Assembly: GCF_035046485.1 (NCBI RefSeq)
Contig: NC_085136.1
Coordinates: 327,200,227 to 327,264,226, forward strand
From: Aedes albopictus
Taxonomy: Eukaryota > Arthropoda > Insecta > Diptera > Culicidae
Direction of reading: 5' to 3'
DNA length: 64,000 nt
Below the pieces are notes generated by a model. It was not told where the DNA came from, did not search any database, and saw only the letters and a program-made list of their open reading frames with translations. Position numbers and translations under genes: made by a program. Shown piece after piece: positions 11,440 through 23,394 of this stretch (its first letter is position 1; each line of letters opens with the position of its first letter).

Positions 11440-13120
11440 CTGGGATGTTCGAATCTACAAAAATAATTGATTTTCGCCACAAATAATTGCATAACATACT
11501 AGGATCCGTGAACTATAGGGATTTTCCAGATCAGCCTTCAGGTCTAGACTCGTAACAGGAGCCATATCTGTTATACTGAGTAACGTTGCATAATCAACCG
11601 CAGTTACTGGAGTAATCTGAAGTCTACTAGCTTATTATGAACCTTTGGGAGATTCAGGGTCTATTCTATAATGAAGTCCTTCTAATCTACAAGAATAACT
11701 TTATGTGTTTTCACCATAAATAATAGCATTGTATAATCTGCTTGGATGCGCGAAGCTCTTGAAATCTCAAATGTCATTTACAGACACTACAAGGATATTC
11801 CAGGACAGCCAAAATTCCTTGGAGTTCAGGACTTTGGGTCTACACTCGTAACGACAGCCACATCTGCTATACTGAGTAACGTCACATATTTATCCGTGGT
11901 TACTGGACCAATCTGAAGTCTTTTTTTTATTATAAACTTTTGCCACTATGGGGAAAGTGGTGGCCAAAAATCGAAAAATGTACTTGCTTTGAATGACGTG
12001 TCTTACACACCATTTGATAGCCAGATAGTTCAAACATTGATTCCCTAAATTTTAGACCTCTGTGATTGAAAATCATTGCGTCACAGATAACAGACTTAGA
12101 AAAATAATGAAAATTGTAGAAAAAATGCATTTTAAACAAATGCAGTTTTCTCAGTGAAAAAACGGTTTAATTTTGGAAGTCAATCCACCGTTGGAAATGT
12201 TATAGTCTGAACTTTAATTAATTTAATTTTTAATTTAAAACACTTAATTATTTTTATGTTAAAAAATGGGTAAAAACTGGCCGAAAATTTTCGTTCCGTA
12301 CAGAAACTGTATCAACCCATCTGGACTTAAACTCTAGCAACATGAATATCGCACATAGTTAATTAAACGAAAACAAACCTGCAAATAATTGTTTGTGGTA
12401 ATATGAGACATAGGAGCATCGTGTTACCACAGACAAACAGATGTATCACTTGGAACAACATGCGATAAAAATCTGACCCAATGCTAATTACGCTGTGGTT
12501 TGCAAACCCACTGATTTGATGGCGGTTGTGAGCAAACGTCAAACAGGAGCTATAACGATGCAAGTGCCGTGAGCAAGCGATTTGCGAACTACGAAATATT
12601 TTAATAATCCGTTAAAAAGGGAAACAATGGGAACTGAGTAGAGTGAGACGTCTGTTTGTATGTGGTGTTGCTTTAGATCTAAAAAAATCTCAAATAGTCT
12701 TATTGCATAAATTTGACTAATATTATGCTAATCTTACCAGAATACTATCAAAAAATGCGGAAAACCCAAAAAAATATTTTCAGCCACCACTTTGTATGGA
12801 GCCGCCCCATAGTGCTTTGGGACATTTAGGGTCGTCCAAATTGTTCTATAATTGACATTGACATTGAGGGTCATCCAAACTATCCTGAAGTTTAGCTTTT
12901 GACAGTAACAGTAGTTATTCTCACAATGAACTTTAAACTGTAAATTTATAATCCCTCTGAGACATTTCAAGATAGTTTTGAGATATTCCAGATAAACAAG
13001 ACTACTCCGGAGATCATAGCTTCATGCCCACACTTGTGATAATAGTTTTTGCCATTACGTTAAGTAGTGTTACATAATCCACTGTACTAACCAATGCAGT
13101 TAGTGGGACAATAAGCGTTG
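11440..13120 (+). repeat. Three diverged copies of a roughly 200-270-bp unit
   Basis: Copies at about 11,450-11,640, 11,675-11,930 and 12,950-13,120 share the order 'ACAAG/CTACAA...ATAATTGCAT', 'ACTCGTAAC', 'TATACTGAGTAACGT' and 'ATCTGAAGTCT'. The third copy is most diverged and separated from the others. Between copies 2 and 3 lie AT-rich DNA and a MITE (12,426-12,666). No coding potential is seen. Confidence 0.6.
12426..12666. mobile_element. MITE copy 1 of a family with CAGACAAACAGA ends
   Basis: The left end ACCACAGACAAACAGATG is matched in reverse complement by CTGTTTGTATGTGGT at the right. The interior contains TGCTAATTACGCTGTGG, GCAAACCCACTGA and GATTTGCGAACT, the same order as the copy at 20,221-20,469. 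The two copies are clearly homologous along their whole length but diverged. No clean target duplication is seen here. Confidence 0.78.
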
Positions 13121-13189
13121 TTGGTGGGATATTATGGGCTTCCTTACTCTTATGAAGCTTAGTTGATGAAAACAATCACTGTAACTTTT

Positions 13190-13560
13190 AGAAGACTTAC
13201 TGGACATGATAGATTACAAATTGTAGCTTTTGATGACCTAGGATATCCCCACTGATCTGATATTGTTTATTAACCTTTCAGAAGGCTTACTGGACATGAT
13301 AAATTACAAATCGTAGATTTGTATAGTGAAAGAAGTTACACCCGTAGACTTAAGGATCTTAACTCAAGAACAGTTTGGATGACCTAGGATATCCCGACTG
13401 ATCTGATACTGTCTATTGAACTTTCAGAAAGACTTACTGGACATGATAGATTACAAATTGTAGCTTTGTATAATGAAAGAAGTTACCGTTACACCCATAG
13501 ACTTAAAGATCTAAACTCAAGAATAGTTTGGATGACCTAGGATGTCCAGAAAAAAATATT
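13190..13560 (+). repeat. Tandem repeat of about 147 bp, three copies
   Basis: Copies begin at about 13,193 (shortened, 92 bp), 13,284 and 13,431. Each starts with CTTACTGGACATGATA, then TTACAAATTGTAG, and ends with GATGACCTAGGAT. The full copies also share GAAAGAAGTTAC and ACTCAAGAA. The first copy lacks the middle of the unit. Confidence 0.8.
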
Positions 13561-13659
13561 CTTCATATTTTTTTTACCGTTTTTATGCTATTGACCACCA
13601 AAACTACAGACAAACGTAGAAAAAAAACTATAATAACGCTTGGAAAAATTCCGGTTCCA

Positions 13660-13890
13660 AAGGGTTAAGGAAGTTTCTGGGGATTTTCAGCGGATTTTGG
13701 AGGCATTATAGAGGCGTTTTAAAAGTTCGAAGTGTCTCAGGTGCGTTACAGGGGTTCCGAGGAGACTTCAAGAGGTTTATGGAGACATTCCAGGAAGTTT
13801 CAGATGGTTTTCAGAGGTGTTTTGAATGATTTCAATGGATTTCATGAGCGTTACTGGGAGTTTTAAGGGGCTTCATGGGGCCCACAGTTT
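13660..13890 (+). repeat. G-rich 'TTTCAGGGG'-type repeats
   Basis: Phrases GGCATTATAGAGGCG, CAGGTGCGTTACAGGGG and CAGGAAGTTTCAGA place it in the same family as 1741-2545. Confidence 0.65.
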
Positions 13891-13899
13891 TTGACAATA

Positions 13900-15915
13900 C
13901 ATTTTTGATACATTTTGATCATCAGCTCTTAGCTTTATAGGCGTTTTAAAGCATTTCAGTCAGTTTCAGAAGTGATACAAGACGTTCCAGACCGACCAGA
14001 TGCTTGTAGATGCGGTGGGTTCTTGTAGACAAACATTGAACTAAGCAGTTTACAGCACGTATGTGCATGTATGTATGTATAAGCATCATTAATCCCTGAA
14101 CACGCCCTAAACTCACATCTCCCATCTCTAATCATGAGCACTTCTTCTGTTTTGAACACAATCAGATTCCATTAAAGTAACCTTACTTAAATGGCGGTCC
14201 CTTACTAGATTTTACCTTATTGGATTTTACCTAAATGGAGGTTCCAGTGGACAGTAAAGTGAGAAATAAATACAACGTTACAACTGCAAAAAAAAAAATA
14301 ATAATAAAGAAGTAGCATTAAAACCTTCTGTAGATTCATTTAATTTACAGTTGATCGTGTGGATAGTGTTTCTTAAGAAATTTCCAAAATTCAAAACAAA
14401 TGTTTTTATCTCTAAAATGCCAACTTTTCAAAGTCCATAAAACAAATAACTATTGCACACCCTCAACACGGAGCCACCTTCCGATTTCCTCCCAGAGCAT
14501 CCCACTCCCTGTAAAATCCAACCAACCACTCTGTTGTTAACACATTCATATTAATTTTTGAAATAAATATGAACCAACAGAGCAATTTTCGTGCGTAACG
14601 AGCTGTTAACATCCGAATGGAGTGTTGTAAAAGTGGCTACATTGTGTTTTGGTTGTTGGGTTGTTGGCTGGATGGTGTCGTCTGCTGTTGAATAAATGTG
14701 ACTGGTGGACTGGACTGTCGGAGCCCAATGGCGTGCAAATGTTAACAGCCGATTATCCCGATGACCGACGACCGTCCGAGCGAGCTCACCACCTCACCTC
14801 TCCGGAGCAGCAGAGTGCAACTCTGCTGTTTTTCGGAAAATGTGTTGACATCAAATTCGAGTAGCGGGGAATTGGGCTAAAATATATTCCAGTTTATGTA
14901 ACTAAGTATGAAAATTATTATGAATCTTTACCCAGTAAAGTTGACCTGGTGTGATAGTTGAAGCGCATGCTTTACAAACCGAAACCCTGGGAGCGAATTC
15001 CACTTTCCCGACAAACTCTTTTGGAAAGATAAAAATACAGACGAAAAAATAAAAAAAAAAACCTGTGGTTGACTTTTAAGAAAAATCGACTAAATTTTGA
15101 GAAAACTTCTCAGTGCAGCATTCCACACCACCATCCCCAAATTTTTCCACCACAATTTGTCATCTGCTCTGAACAGGATTCAATCCGACTCCTCGTTGGC
15201 AGGCAGACAGGCAACTGCTGCGTTAATGGAACGTTGGGACTCAATTGGAAAACCACGCATTACCTCATATTTTTGTGTGCAAAATAATTCAATTCATTAG
15301 CGTGGAGCACTTTCCGTGTGCCTCCTCTCACAGGAAAAACCCTAGAATCGCAGGCAGTCATCCGACTCCATTGGGGGATTATATTGTCGAGGCTTCGCCC
15401 CGCTCGCTCGCTCGCGTGTCGGTGTTTTTGGCACACCTCATGAATTTGACAAATTAAATTTTCATTATGTTCGTTGAGGTGTTCCACCTCTCATATAATG
15501 CGATCAAGTGGTGATGGGGGAAGGGGAAGAACGAGAGGCCAGAGTCATAGACGCCAAGGGAAATACGCGATGTCATACGATACTCACAGGTGGCAAAGTC
15601 GCGTCGTTGGAATTGGTGCATGAATGGCTCCAGGGCGGGATCGAATCAGGTTTCTGGGTTTGGTGTTGGTGTCTCAATTTTCTGCCATTTGCTGGAAATT
15701 ATTATTTGGCGGGTGGCTAAGTACATCTCACTTCTACATAGAGCACGGTGGCGATGGGGTGGCCTACGTCATTGCTCTGGGATCAAGTTGTGTGATGCGG
15801 GTTTTGGGAATTTCCTGCGCTGTTTATATGGGACTTAATGGATTCGTGGAGAAGTATGGTTTCATTGGTGCATTAATTGTGGGCGAGCAACAACCAGATC
15901 AATTGAAAATTTCTA
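13900..15915. other. Low-copy-looking non-coding DNA
   Basis: This stretch has more even composition than its surroundings, with GC-richer patches at about 14,700-14,850 and 15,340-15,420, and shows no internal repeat. Several short open frames exist (for example 14,649-14,864 and 15,624-15,947), but none has a recognisable domain or splice context that I can support. It could be intergenic, or intronic within a large gene. Confidence 0.4.
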
Positions 15916-15918
15916 CTA

Positions 15919-17346
15919 GGGTAATTCGCCAATTGTTGAACGGTTAGTACTAGCATTTTTGTTTTCGTTTGTTTTTCCGTGCATAATTCCACTTTAGTTG
16001 AAAAATATCCAGTGATCGTCTAGATCTACTTATCCCTTATACTGCCCATTGAATTTGTATTCCCTTAAATTCCATTTTCTAAGAGAAAATAGAACATTTG
16101 TATGGGAAGTCTGTAACCCAAATGTTGAACGCTTCCTTAAGCTAGCTCATCTTAATGTTGGACGGTTCTCGCCAATTGTTGAACGGTTGAAGCTTTGTTC
16201 GTAATTGATGACGTATAACCCGACATCAACCTATCATTCACCTGTTTTTATTTTGGGCACCAAACCCAACATGGACTCAACAGTTATCCGATGTGGGTCC
16301 AACAGTGGTCCAACATTTGATAAAATTTGATCCGACATTGACCCGACATCCAATATTTTTTCACTCTGGCGGAATTTTTTCCCGGTTTTTCGTGTTTTGC
16401 GCCCAGTTAGTCATTTGAGTGACAACTCATTCAAATGAGGGAGCGTTCATAAAATACGTCACGCAATAATTGTCCATTTTAACCCTCTCCCCCTCCTCCT
16501 ATGTCATACTTTTTGTATGGGACCTCTAAGTTTTTGTACGGGTTGTCACACTTTGCTGAACTCCTCTCACCTCCCCCCCCCCCCCCTCAAAGCGTGACGT
16601 AATTTATGGACGTTCCTAAGGAATCGCTTCCCATTTGAAGAGAGCTCTAGTGGACTGAAAATCGTTTTTAACAGAATTAAATGCAAAAATTGGCTGAAAA
16701 GATTTGACTAGAAGCGAAAATGACAGAAGAAAATAACGCCTTCGAAAGCCCCTGAAATACCCCTGGAAACCCATGGGACCCTGTCAACTCCCTAGAATAC
16801 CCCTGGAACGACCCTGTAATACTTTGAAAACCTGTGGACCTCGCTCCTGAAAAAGGTGAAGTGAAAAAAAAATCTGGCAGTCATGCTAACATCGTAGGTT
16901 ATGCTAGTGTTCAACAATTGGATCTTAGCTGCATAATGACAGTGTGATAAGAAAAATATTTTTTTCAAATGAAATTACAATGAAAATGTAATTTTAAACA
17001 ATGTTAAACTGTTAAGGACATCCTTCCAGCTATTGTAACTATGGTGTGACTTTGATATTTGTGGTCGATTTGCCAGCAAAGCTTATTTCGTAACAGCAAT
17101 TTCTTAAAATTAATCTTAAGAATTGTGCAGTTTTCGTGTCATCAGCGGTACAAAATTTCCAATCGATATTTTTAACATAAAATATGCATAATTTTGTAAC
17201 TTTATTGGAGCAATACCATGACACACATGTATACGCATCTACATCATACGTTTACGTTGATGGAAAACTACTTAAGTTAAATTTAAAATAACATTTTCAA
17301 AAACTGTTCAACATTTGGGTAGTGTTCAACAATTGGCGAATTACCC
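15919..17346. mobile_element. 1.43-kb TA-flanked TIR element, non-autonomous
   Basis: The left end GGGTAATTCGCCAATTGTTG and the right end CAACAATTGGCGAATTACCC are perfect inverted repeats. TA flanks each side (15,917-15,918 and 17,347-17,348), as expected for Tc1/mariner-type integration. The terminal phrase AATTGTTGAACGGTT or shorter GTTGAAC variants recur inside (near 16,120, 16,150, 16,175 and 16,910), so the ends have been copied inwards. No transposase is present. A second MITE lies inside at 16,439-16,616. Confidence 0.85.
16439..16616. mobile_element. 178-bp MITE with GTTCATAAAATACGTCA ends
   Basis: Left GGGAGCGTTCATAAAATACG pairs with right ACGTAATTTATGGACGTTCC. The interior is strongly C-rich, with a run of about 14 C. 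It resembles the MITEs at 9596-9744 and 42,543-42,697 in the 'TCCATAAAT-ACGT' part of the ends. No clear target duplication was found. It is nested in the element at 15,919-17,346. Confidence 0.75.
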
Positions 17347-17348
17347 TA

Positions 17349-17699
17349 GTTATAACATTCTCAGAAATTCAAGAAAAAAACATTATACACTATGATAGAC
17401 ATTCGTTTTCCCAAAGCTCAAACAAACTTTGTTCTGGGTTGATCAAAATTATTTTTTCCCATACACCGGTGACCAATACCATAACATTTTCATTAAAATA
17501 GATTAAGTATTGGCGCAGATATGGTCGATATCATAAAATGAAATTTTAGAAAATCTTAGAAAATTTTAGAAAATCATTAAATAAAAAGTGTTTAGGCTAT
17601 AACTTCATTGTTACCTCGTAAAAACCATTAAAAATTTCACTCGATATTCTTAACACAGTAACAATTAAGAGGTAAAAATTTGATCAAAATCAGTTCAGT
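17349..17699. other. Unassigned AT-rich spacer
   Basis: No gene is visible. One short local repeat of TTTTAGAAAATC occurs near 17,545-17,575. Confidence 0.4.
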
Positions 17700-20125
17700 A
17701 CTTTTTCTAGTAAATATTGAAATTCAGATTCCTTTAGAAAATGTACCAAGAATTTCTTCAGAAATTGTTTTTAAAAATCTTAAAAAAAATGTTTAGAAAA
17801 TTTGTCCGAGTATTCGGCCAAAAATTGCCTCACGATTTTTTTCAAAAAATCTTCCATGTATTCATTCGGAAATTTTCTTCAGAAATTTGTTTAGAAATTT
17901 CTTCTATTCTACAAATTCCACCTATCAAAGCATCTAGCATGATTTACTTCTGAAATTTCTATTTTTTTTCTAAAAAAATATTCATGAATTTGAGCGAAAA
18001 TTTCTCCAGAGATTCTTTCAAAATTTCTTTCGGAGATTCCTTCAGAAATTTCTTTAGACATTCAATCAGAAATTTTCCCAGAAATTTATTTGATAGAACT
18101 TTCAGCGGTGCCTACAGAGTTTCTCAGAAAAAGTTTCAAAAGTTCCTTCAAAAATTTGTACTAGGGTTACTTTGGTAGTTCTTCCAAGGATTTCATCAGA
18201 AATTTCAACAGCACTTCCAAATTTTCTGGAAATTCCACTAGGAATTCGTCCAGAAGATTCTCTAAGTGTTGTGTAAGAAAGTTGCATATGAGTTTCTGCA
18301 GAAATTCTTCTTCAGAAAATCTTTCAGAGATTTACCATATTTTTTGGGACTTTTCCACATTTTTTTTCGAAAAAATCTTCGGAAATTCTTTTTAGGATTC
18401 TCTCAAACGATCTTCCAAGGATTTATTCCAAAACTTTCTCTGAGGTTTGCTTTGGAAAATTCTCCTGGTTTTTTTAGGTAATCTGAATTTCTGTTAGAAA
18501 ATCTTCCTGGATTTTTTTAGAAATGCTTCCAGAGACTCTTTGAAAAAGAAAATGCGTGATCCATTTGAGAATTTCTGCAAGAATTCCTATAGAAACTCCC
18601 CCCGGGGTTCTCTTGCAAAATTTTCGAGGGATTCTTTCAGAGAATCTCCCATGGCTCTTTTTATAAATTCAACTAATAGTTTCTTCAGAAATTTCTGGGA
18701 TTTGCTGCCTTTTCAGTCTGTAAAATCAGCGATAATTATTTTGCCTCTACATCCGACGGTTTCGGTTGTATTATTCAACACTACTACTGTGCTGTATTGT
18801 TTACATTTGCATAGTTTTCGTTTTCTGTTTTTGATTAGTTTTTCTTGCATATTTCGTATAGTATATTGCATGTAAGCTGTCTGTATCGGTTCTTCTGATT
18901 GTGCTCCCAAAAATTACTGAAGGCTGCAGTCACAAAGATCTTTCTTGTTTCTTCAGCAATATCTACAGATTTTCTTCCAGACATTCTTCCTAGGATTACT
19001 TAAAAAAAAAACTTCCACAGATTTTTCGATATTTCTTTTATTGATCCTTGCAGAAATCCATCCTAGAATTTATTTAAAAATCCAAGAAATCCTAAAGAAA
19101 TTCAGTCAGAAATTCTTTCACAAAATCTTTTTGGGACTCCTTTAAAAAGTCTTGCACGGATAGCTTCCAAATCTACGAATTTATTCAGATTACTTTCATA
19201 GAGATACCTCCAGAATTTTTTTTCAAAGCATTCATCTAGAAAACCTTCCATGAACTTTCTCAAAAATACAGTTTGGATTTTTTTAGAATATGATTCACGG
19301 ATACGTTAGGAATCAGAAATTCAGAACAGCCTCAAATTTTCAGAAGTTTGTCAAAGAATTTTCCTCCAAGGATTACTTTAGAAATTCTACCAAGAGATTC
19401 TTTAAGAAATTTTCAAGGTTTTTTTTACATTCCTTTAGATATTCTTCAAGACATTTCTCATGCAGAAATTGCGCCATGTATTTCCAATAAAGTCCTAGAA
19501 AATCCTCCAAGGATTGTTCCAGAAATTTTCCTGCAGATTCTTCCAGAGATTCTTATAAGGATTCTTACGGAAATGCTGCTGACATTTTTTCAGAGATTCC
19601 TGCAGAAATTCATAGAGAGATTTCATCAGAAATTCCGACGGAAATTCTTCTATGTATTTTCTCAGAATTTCCTCCAGGATTTCCTCCAAGCGTACCTCTA
19701 GGTTCTAGGAATTTCACAATGGAATTCTTCGGGAACTCATAAAACAAGATTATCTCAATAGATTTCCACCAGGGGTTTCCAGGTATTGTTTCAGGTATTG
19801 TTTCAGGTATACTTTCTGAAATTTCTTCAGAAAATCCATCTATGAACTCTCAAAATATTCCTGTTCTAACAGAAATTCGTTCAGGAATTCATTTAGAATT
19901 GCCATCAGACTTTTTATAAATTAATTCTGAAATTTCTTCAGCGATATTCCGGAAATATTTTCACAGACTTCATCAATATTCCTAGAATTCCTTCTGATAT
20001 TTCAGCAGAGATTTCTTCAAAAGTTGTTCCATTGCTTCTTTCAGAAGAAATTCCAGCAGTTCCTTCAAGAATTGCTCAAGCTGTTCCTTCAGAGATTCCT
20101 CTAGGAATTCATCCATGGCAATGAC
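17700..20125. repeat. 2.4 kb of degenerate T-rich 'TTCTTCAGAAATTTC' repeats
   Basis: Phrases such as CTTCAGAAATTTCTT, CCAGAGATTCTTTC and TTCCTCCAAGGATT recur throughout with loose spacing of about 30 bases. It is the reverse-strand counterpart of the A-rich repeats at 5770-6060 and 7140-8345. About 190 bases at 18,715-18,905 do not fit the pattern and look like a separate insertion. Open frames of up to 117 codons are repeat-driven and not genes. Confidence 0.75.
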
Positions 20126-20220
20126 TCGGTGAAGGGGTGCTAGCATTGAGGAACCTTGACTAACTAGCACTGGAAATAATTTATCACACGTTTTGTCAGT
20201 CATTTTTGGAGTGAACATAG

Positions 20221-20469
20221 TTACAGACAAACAGACGCATCACTTGGAACAAAGTGCGAATAAAATCATCGTCACAAAAGTATAATCGCCCAATGCTAAT
20301 TGCGCTGTGTTTCGCAAACCCACTGAGAAGATGGCGGTAGTAAGCAAACGCCAATCAGGAGCAAAAACGATGCCAGCGCCATAAGCGAGAGATTTGCGAA
20401 CTGCAGAATATTTGAATAGTTCGTTAAAAAGGGAAACGATGGCAAGTGAGATGTCTGTTTGTCTGTGAT
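20221..20469. mobile_element. MITE copy 2 of the CAGACAAACAGA family
   Basis: The left end TTACAGACAAACAGACGC and the right end GTCTGTTTGTCTGTGAT are inverted. The flanks read ATAG on both sides (20,217-20,220 and 20,470-20,473), a possible 4-bp duplication. It aligns along its length with the copy at 12,426-12,666 (shared TGCTAATT, GCGCTGTG, GCAAACCCACTGA, GATTTGCGAACT). It is non-coding. Confidence 0.78.
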
Positions 20470-20479
20470 ATAGTCTTTC

Positions 20480-20710
20480 CAGTACACTTAGAGGGCGAGA
20501 AAGGCAAGAAGACTCTACACCGTCCTTACGATCCTTACGATGGGTATGACATGTTTTTGTCCGCATGAGATTCAGATGGCAGCGTGGAAGATGGGCGGAC
20601 CAGGTGCAGAACAATCTATGACAAATGTGGGACGCTGCCAAGGAGGAAGGTCTGCAGCAGTTACGAAGCGAGTGCTATTGCGAAAAAAATTTCGTTTTTT
20701 TTAAGTTTTT
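20480..20710 (+). pseudogene. Possible LINE C-terminal scrap
   Basis: One frame near 20,578-20,670 reads as a basic/aromatic stretch with a stop (RGRWADQVQNN, then QMWDAAKEEGLQQL), similar in style to the tail of RTE/Jockey LINE proteins. The match is short and could be chance. Confidence 0.25.
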
Positions 20711-20725
20711 TATGTAATTCCACAC

Positions 20726-21769
20726 ATCATGTACTGATTTATCGACCGTATTCTATAATTAACTTGATGATTTTGTGGCTATATCGGTCTCTTTCTACTC
20801 ATAAGTATAAGGGAGTAGAGATCAAAGTGGATAATGAAATGATAGATATGATAGAATTCGCTAGGTAGCGAACAAGTGTGAAAATTTTTTATAGAAGGTG
20901 AAATTAGGCAAGTAGGCCATGTATTGAACGAATACATCGAATGCGTGAAACTTCTGCCGTGCGACCTGTGCTTTTAAACAGATCGGCTTGGTTGGTAGTT
21001 CATACCACCTTACCAAGACTGGCAAAAGTTTCAGGCACCCGACTGCCTAATGTATTGTTCTGTTTTCATCACAAATTCTATCGATCGGTAGCTTTTTCGG
21101 AATTCGCACTCCGTTCATAGAGGTATGTCTATATCGCGGCGTGTTCTTCCTATTAATTCTATCATATCTATCATTTCATTATCCACTTTGATCTCTACTC
21201 CCTTATACTTATGAGTAGAAAGAGACCGATATAGCCACAAAATCATCAAGTTAATTATAGAATACGGTCGATAAATCAGTACATGATATGAAAAGTTTGG
21301 CTCAAAAAGAAAAGTGTTCTATCCTATAAGATCGAAAAAGCTAATAGGAAGAACACGCCGCGATATAGACATACCTCTATGAACGGAGTGCGAATTCCGA
21401 AAAAGCTACCGATCGATAGAATTTGTGATGAAAACAGAACAATACATTAGGCAGTCGGGTGCCTGAAACTTTTGCCAGTCTTGGTAAGGTGGTATGAACT
21501 ACCAACCAAGCCGATCTGTTTAAAAGCACAGGTCGCACGGCAGAAGTTTCACGCATTCGATGTATTCGTTCAATACATGGCCTACTTGCCTAATTTCACC
21601 TTCTATAAAATTTTCACACTTGTTCGCTACCTAGCGAATTCTATCATATCTATCATTTCATTATCCACTTTGATCTCTACTCCCTTATACTTATGAGTAG
21701 AAAGAGACCGATATAGCCACAAAATCATCAAGTTAATTATAGAATACGGTCGATAAATCAGTACATGAT
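20726..21769. mobile_element. 1.04-kb foldback element with 14-bp flanking direct repeats
   Basis: The left arm 20,726-21,155 and right arm 21,342-21,769 are near-exact reverse complements (430 and 428 bp), beginning ATCATGTACTGA and ending TCAGTACATGAT. The centre (21,156-21,341) holds a third copy, in right-arm orientation, of the outer 130 bp of the arm (to about 21,287) plus a spacer of about 54 bp. ATGTAATTCCACAC flanks both sides (20,712-20,725 and 21,770-21,783) as a perfect 14-bp direct repeat. No transposase frame exists. The long duplication is unusual for a DNA transposon. Confidence 0.88.
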
Positions 21770-21829
21770 ATGTAATTCCACACTTAAAAAAATGTCGTTA
21801 AAACACCGCGTAAAAACGTCAAGTCACGG

Positions 21830-22375
21830 TAGATGTTTCAGGGGGTTCTAGGGCGTCTCGGGCTTCAAGGGGCGTTACAAGGAGCTACTGGGTGTTTCAG
21901 GAGGTCTCAAAGGCATTCTAGGGGGTTTCAGGGGGTTCCAGGATGTGTCAGGTGCGTTACATGGGATGCCAAGGGATTTTGGGGGGATTTCGGAGACATT
22001 TCAGGAAGTTTCAGAAGATTTTTGGCGGGTGCCAGAGACGTAACAGAGGCGTTACATAGGCGTTTTCGGAGATTTCGGAAGGTTATAAGTGCGTTACATG
22101 CGATTCGATGGGGTTTTGTAGGCAATTCAAGAAGCTTCTGAGGATTTTCGATGGGTTTCCTAGACGTAACAGAGTCTTTACGCAGGTGTTTTCGGGGTGT
22201 TTTGGAAGGTTTTAAGTGTGGTACCTGGGGTCCGGAGGGGTAAGGGGGAAACGCCTATGAGGCGTCTCTGTAACGTCTTGGAAACCCATCGAAAATCTTC
22301 CGAAGCTTCCTGAAATGCCTCTAGAATCTCCCTAAAACCTCCCTGGAACACATGTAACGCACTTAACCCTAGTAG
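21830..22375. repeat. G-rich then C-rich 'TTTCAGGGG' repeats
   Basis: About 21,830-22,225 is G-rich and 22,250-22,375 is C-rich (CCTGAAATGCC, CCCTAAAACC). It adjoins the BEL/Pao remnant. Confidence 0.7.
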
Positions 22376-22485
22376 GATGATGGTGTCAATATGACCCAGA
22401 TAGGCACGCTGAACGTGCACTATGTTTTCGTGGTGCGATAAACCTAACATCTTAGGAGAGTTAAATGTAGTTGTAGTTGTGCTAC

Positions 22486-22952
22486 ATGTAGTTATGCTTT
22501 ATGCTAACGGTCGCTCGGTCAAAACCTTCGCATTCTACGACAGTGGATCTGAACCTGAAGAGCTGAGGGCCAGATATCCATATTTGATGCTTCAGGGATG
22601 GAAAACCAGGAATCCCAATTGTTTTTTTCCTATGGAAAGTGTGGTAGTTTCGTAAGACCAAGTCTAGAGAAGTCAATCGAAGATCACCGGGCGAGAGGTA
22701 TCCTTCAGTCAACCACAAGAAGGACCGAAAATGGAAGGTTCGAGACTGGTCTTCTGTGGAAGTTCAACAGCGTAGAGTTTCCGAACAGCAAACCTATGAC
22801 TGAGTGGGGGGCATCCGTTGGGTATTGTCGTGAACCCGAAGAAGCCCGATAAGGTAAGAGTTATGTGGGATGCAGATGCACCTGTACAAGGAGTGTCATT
22901 GACTTCTGTCCTCCTAAAAAGGTCAGACCTGATGACGTCCTTACAGGGCTTT
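22486..22952 (+). pseudogene. BEL/Pao retrotransposon pol remnant (protease and RT pieces)
   Basis: Three collinear scraps of a BEL/Pao-type pol are visible. NGRSVKTFAFYDSGS (from about 22,508) resembles the aspartic protease, although the usual D-E/S-G-S core is altered. RFETGLLWKFNSVEFPNSKP lies at the start of RT. LGIVVNPKKPDKVRVMWDA followed by VQGVSLTSVLL continues RT. Stops and frame changes separate them, and pieces between protease and RT are missing, so it is internally deleted and inactive. RT breaks off abruptly at about 22,952, where the 16-bp satellite starts. A piece from the later RNase H region appears at 25,655 in the same orientation. Confidence 0.82.
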
Positions 22953-23320
22953 GGGACAGAAGGTCGAAGGACAAATGGTCGAAGGACAAAAGGTCGAAGG
23001 ACAAAAGGTCGAATGGACAAAAGGTCGAATGGACAAAAGGTCGAATGGACAAAAGGTCGAATGGACAAAAGGTCGAATGGACAAAAGGTCGAATGGACAA
23101 AAGGTCGAATGGACAAAAGGTCGAATGGACAAAAGGTCGAATGGACAAAAGGTCGAATGGACAAAAGGTCGAATGGACAAAAGGTCGAATGGACAAAGGT
23201 CGAATGGACATAAGGTCGAAGGGACAAAAGGTCAATGGGACAAAAGGTCGAATGGGACAAAAGGTCGGATGGGACAAAAGATCGGATGGGACAAAAGGTC
23301 GAATGGGACAAAAGGGCGAA
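22953..23320 (+). repeat. 16-bp satellite array, left copy
   Basis: Tandem units of GGACAAAAGGTCGAAT. The first few units are 15 bp (without the final T), about twelve central units are 16 bp, and the last units are 17 bp (GGGACAAAAGGTCGAAT) and more diverged. Stop-free frames on both strands come from the repeat. Confidence 0.95.
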
Positions 23321-23394
23321 TTTTAGTAGACCAATTTGTTGCCGCTCATTGAAAGAAACATTGTAGTGCTGTTATAGAAATCATATGCATTTCA

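Noticed and set aside
14649..15947. Possible exons in the low-copy stretch
   Set aside because: Short overlapping frames on both strands, without domain similarity or convincing splice sites.
22709..23352. Several 80-200-codon frames on both strands, and the same at 25,291-25,786
   Set aside because: Driven by the 16-bp satellite. Only the short BEL/Pao motifs outside the arrays are real coding remnants.
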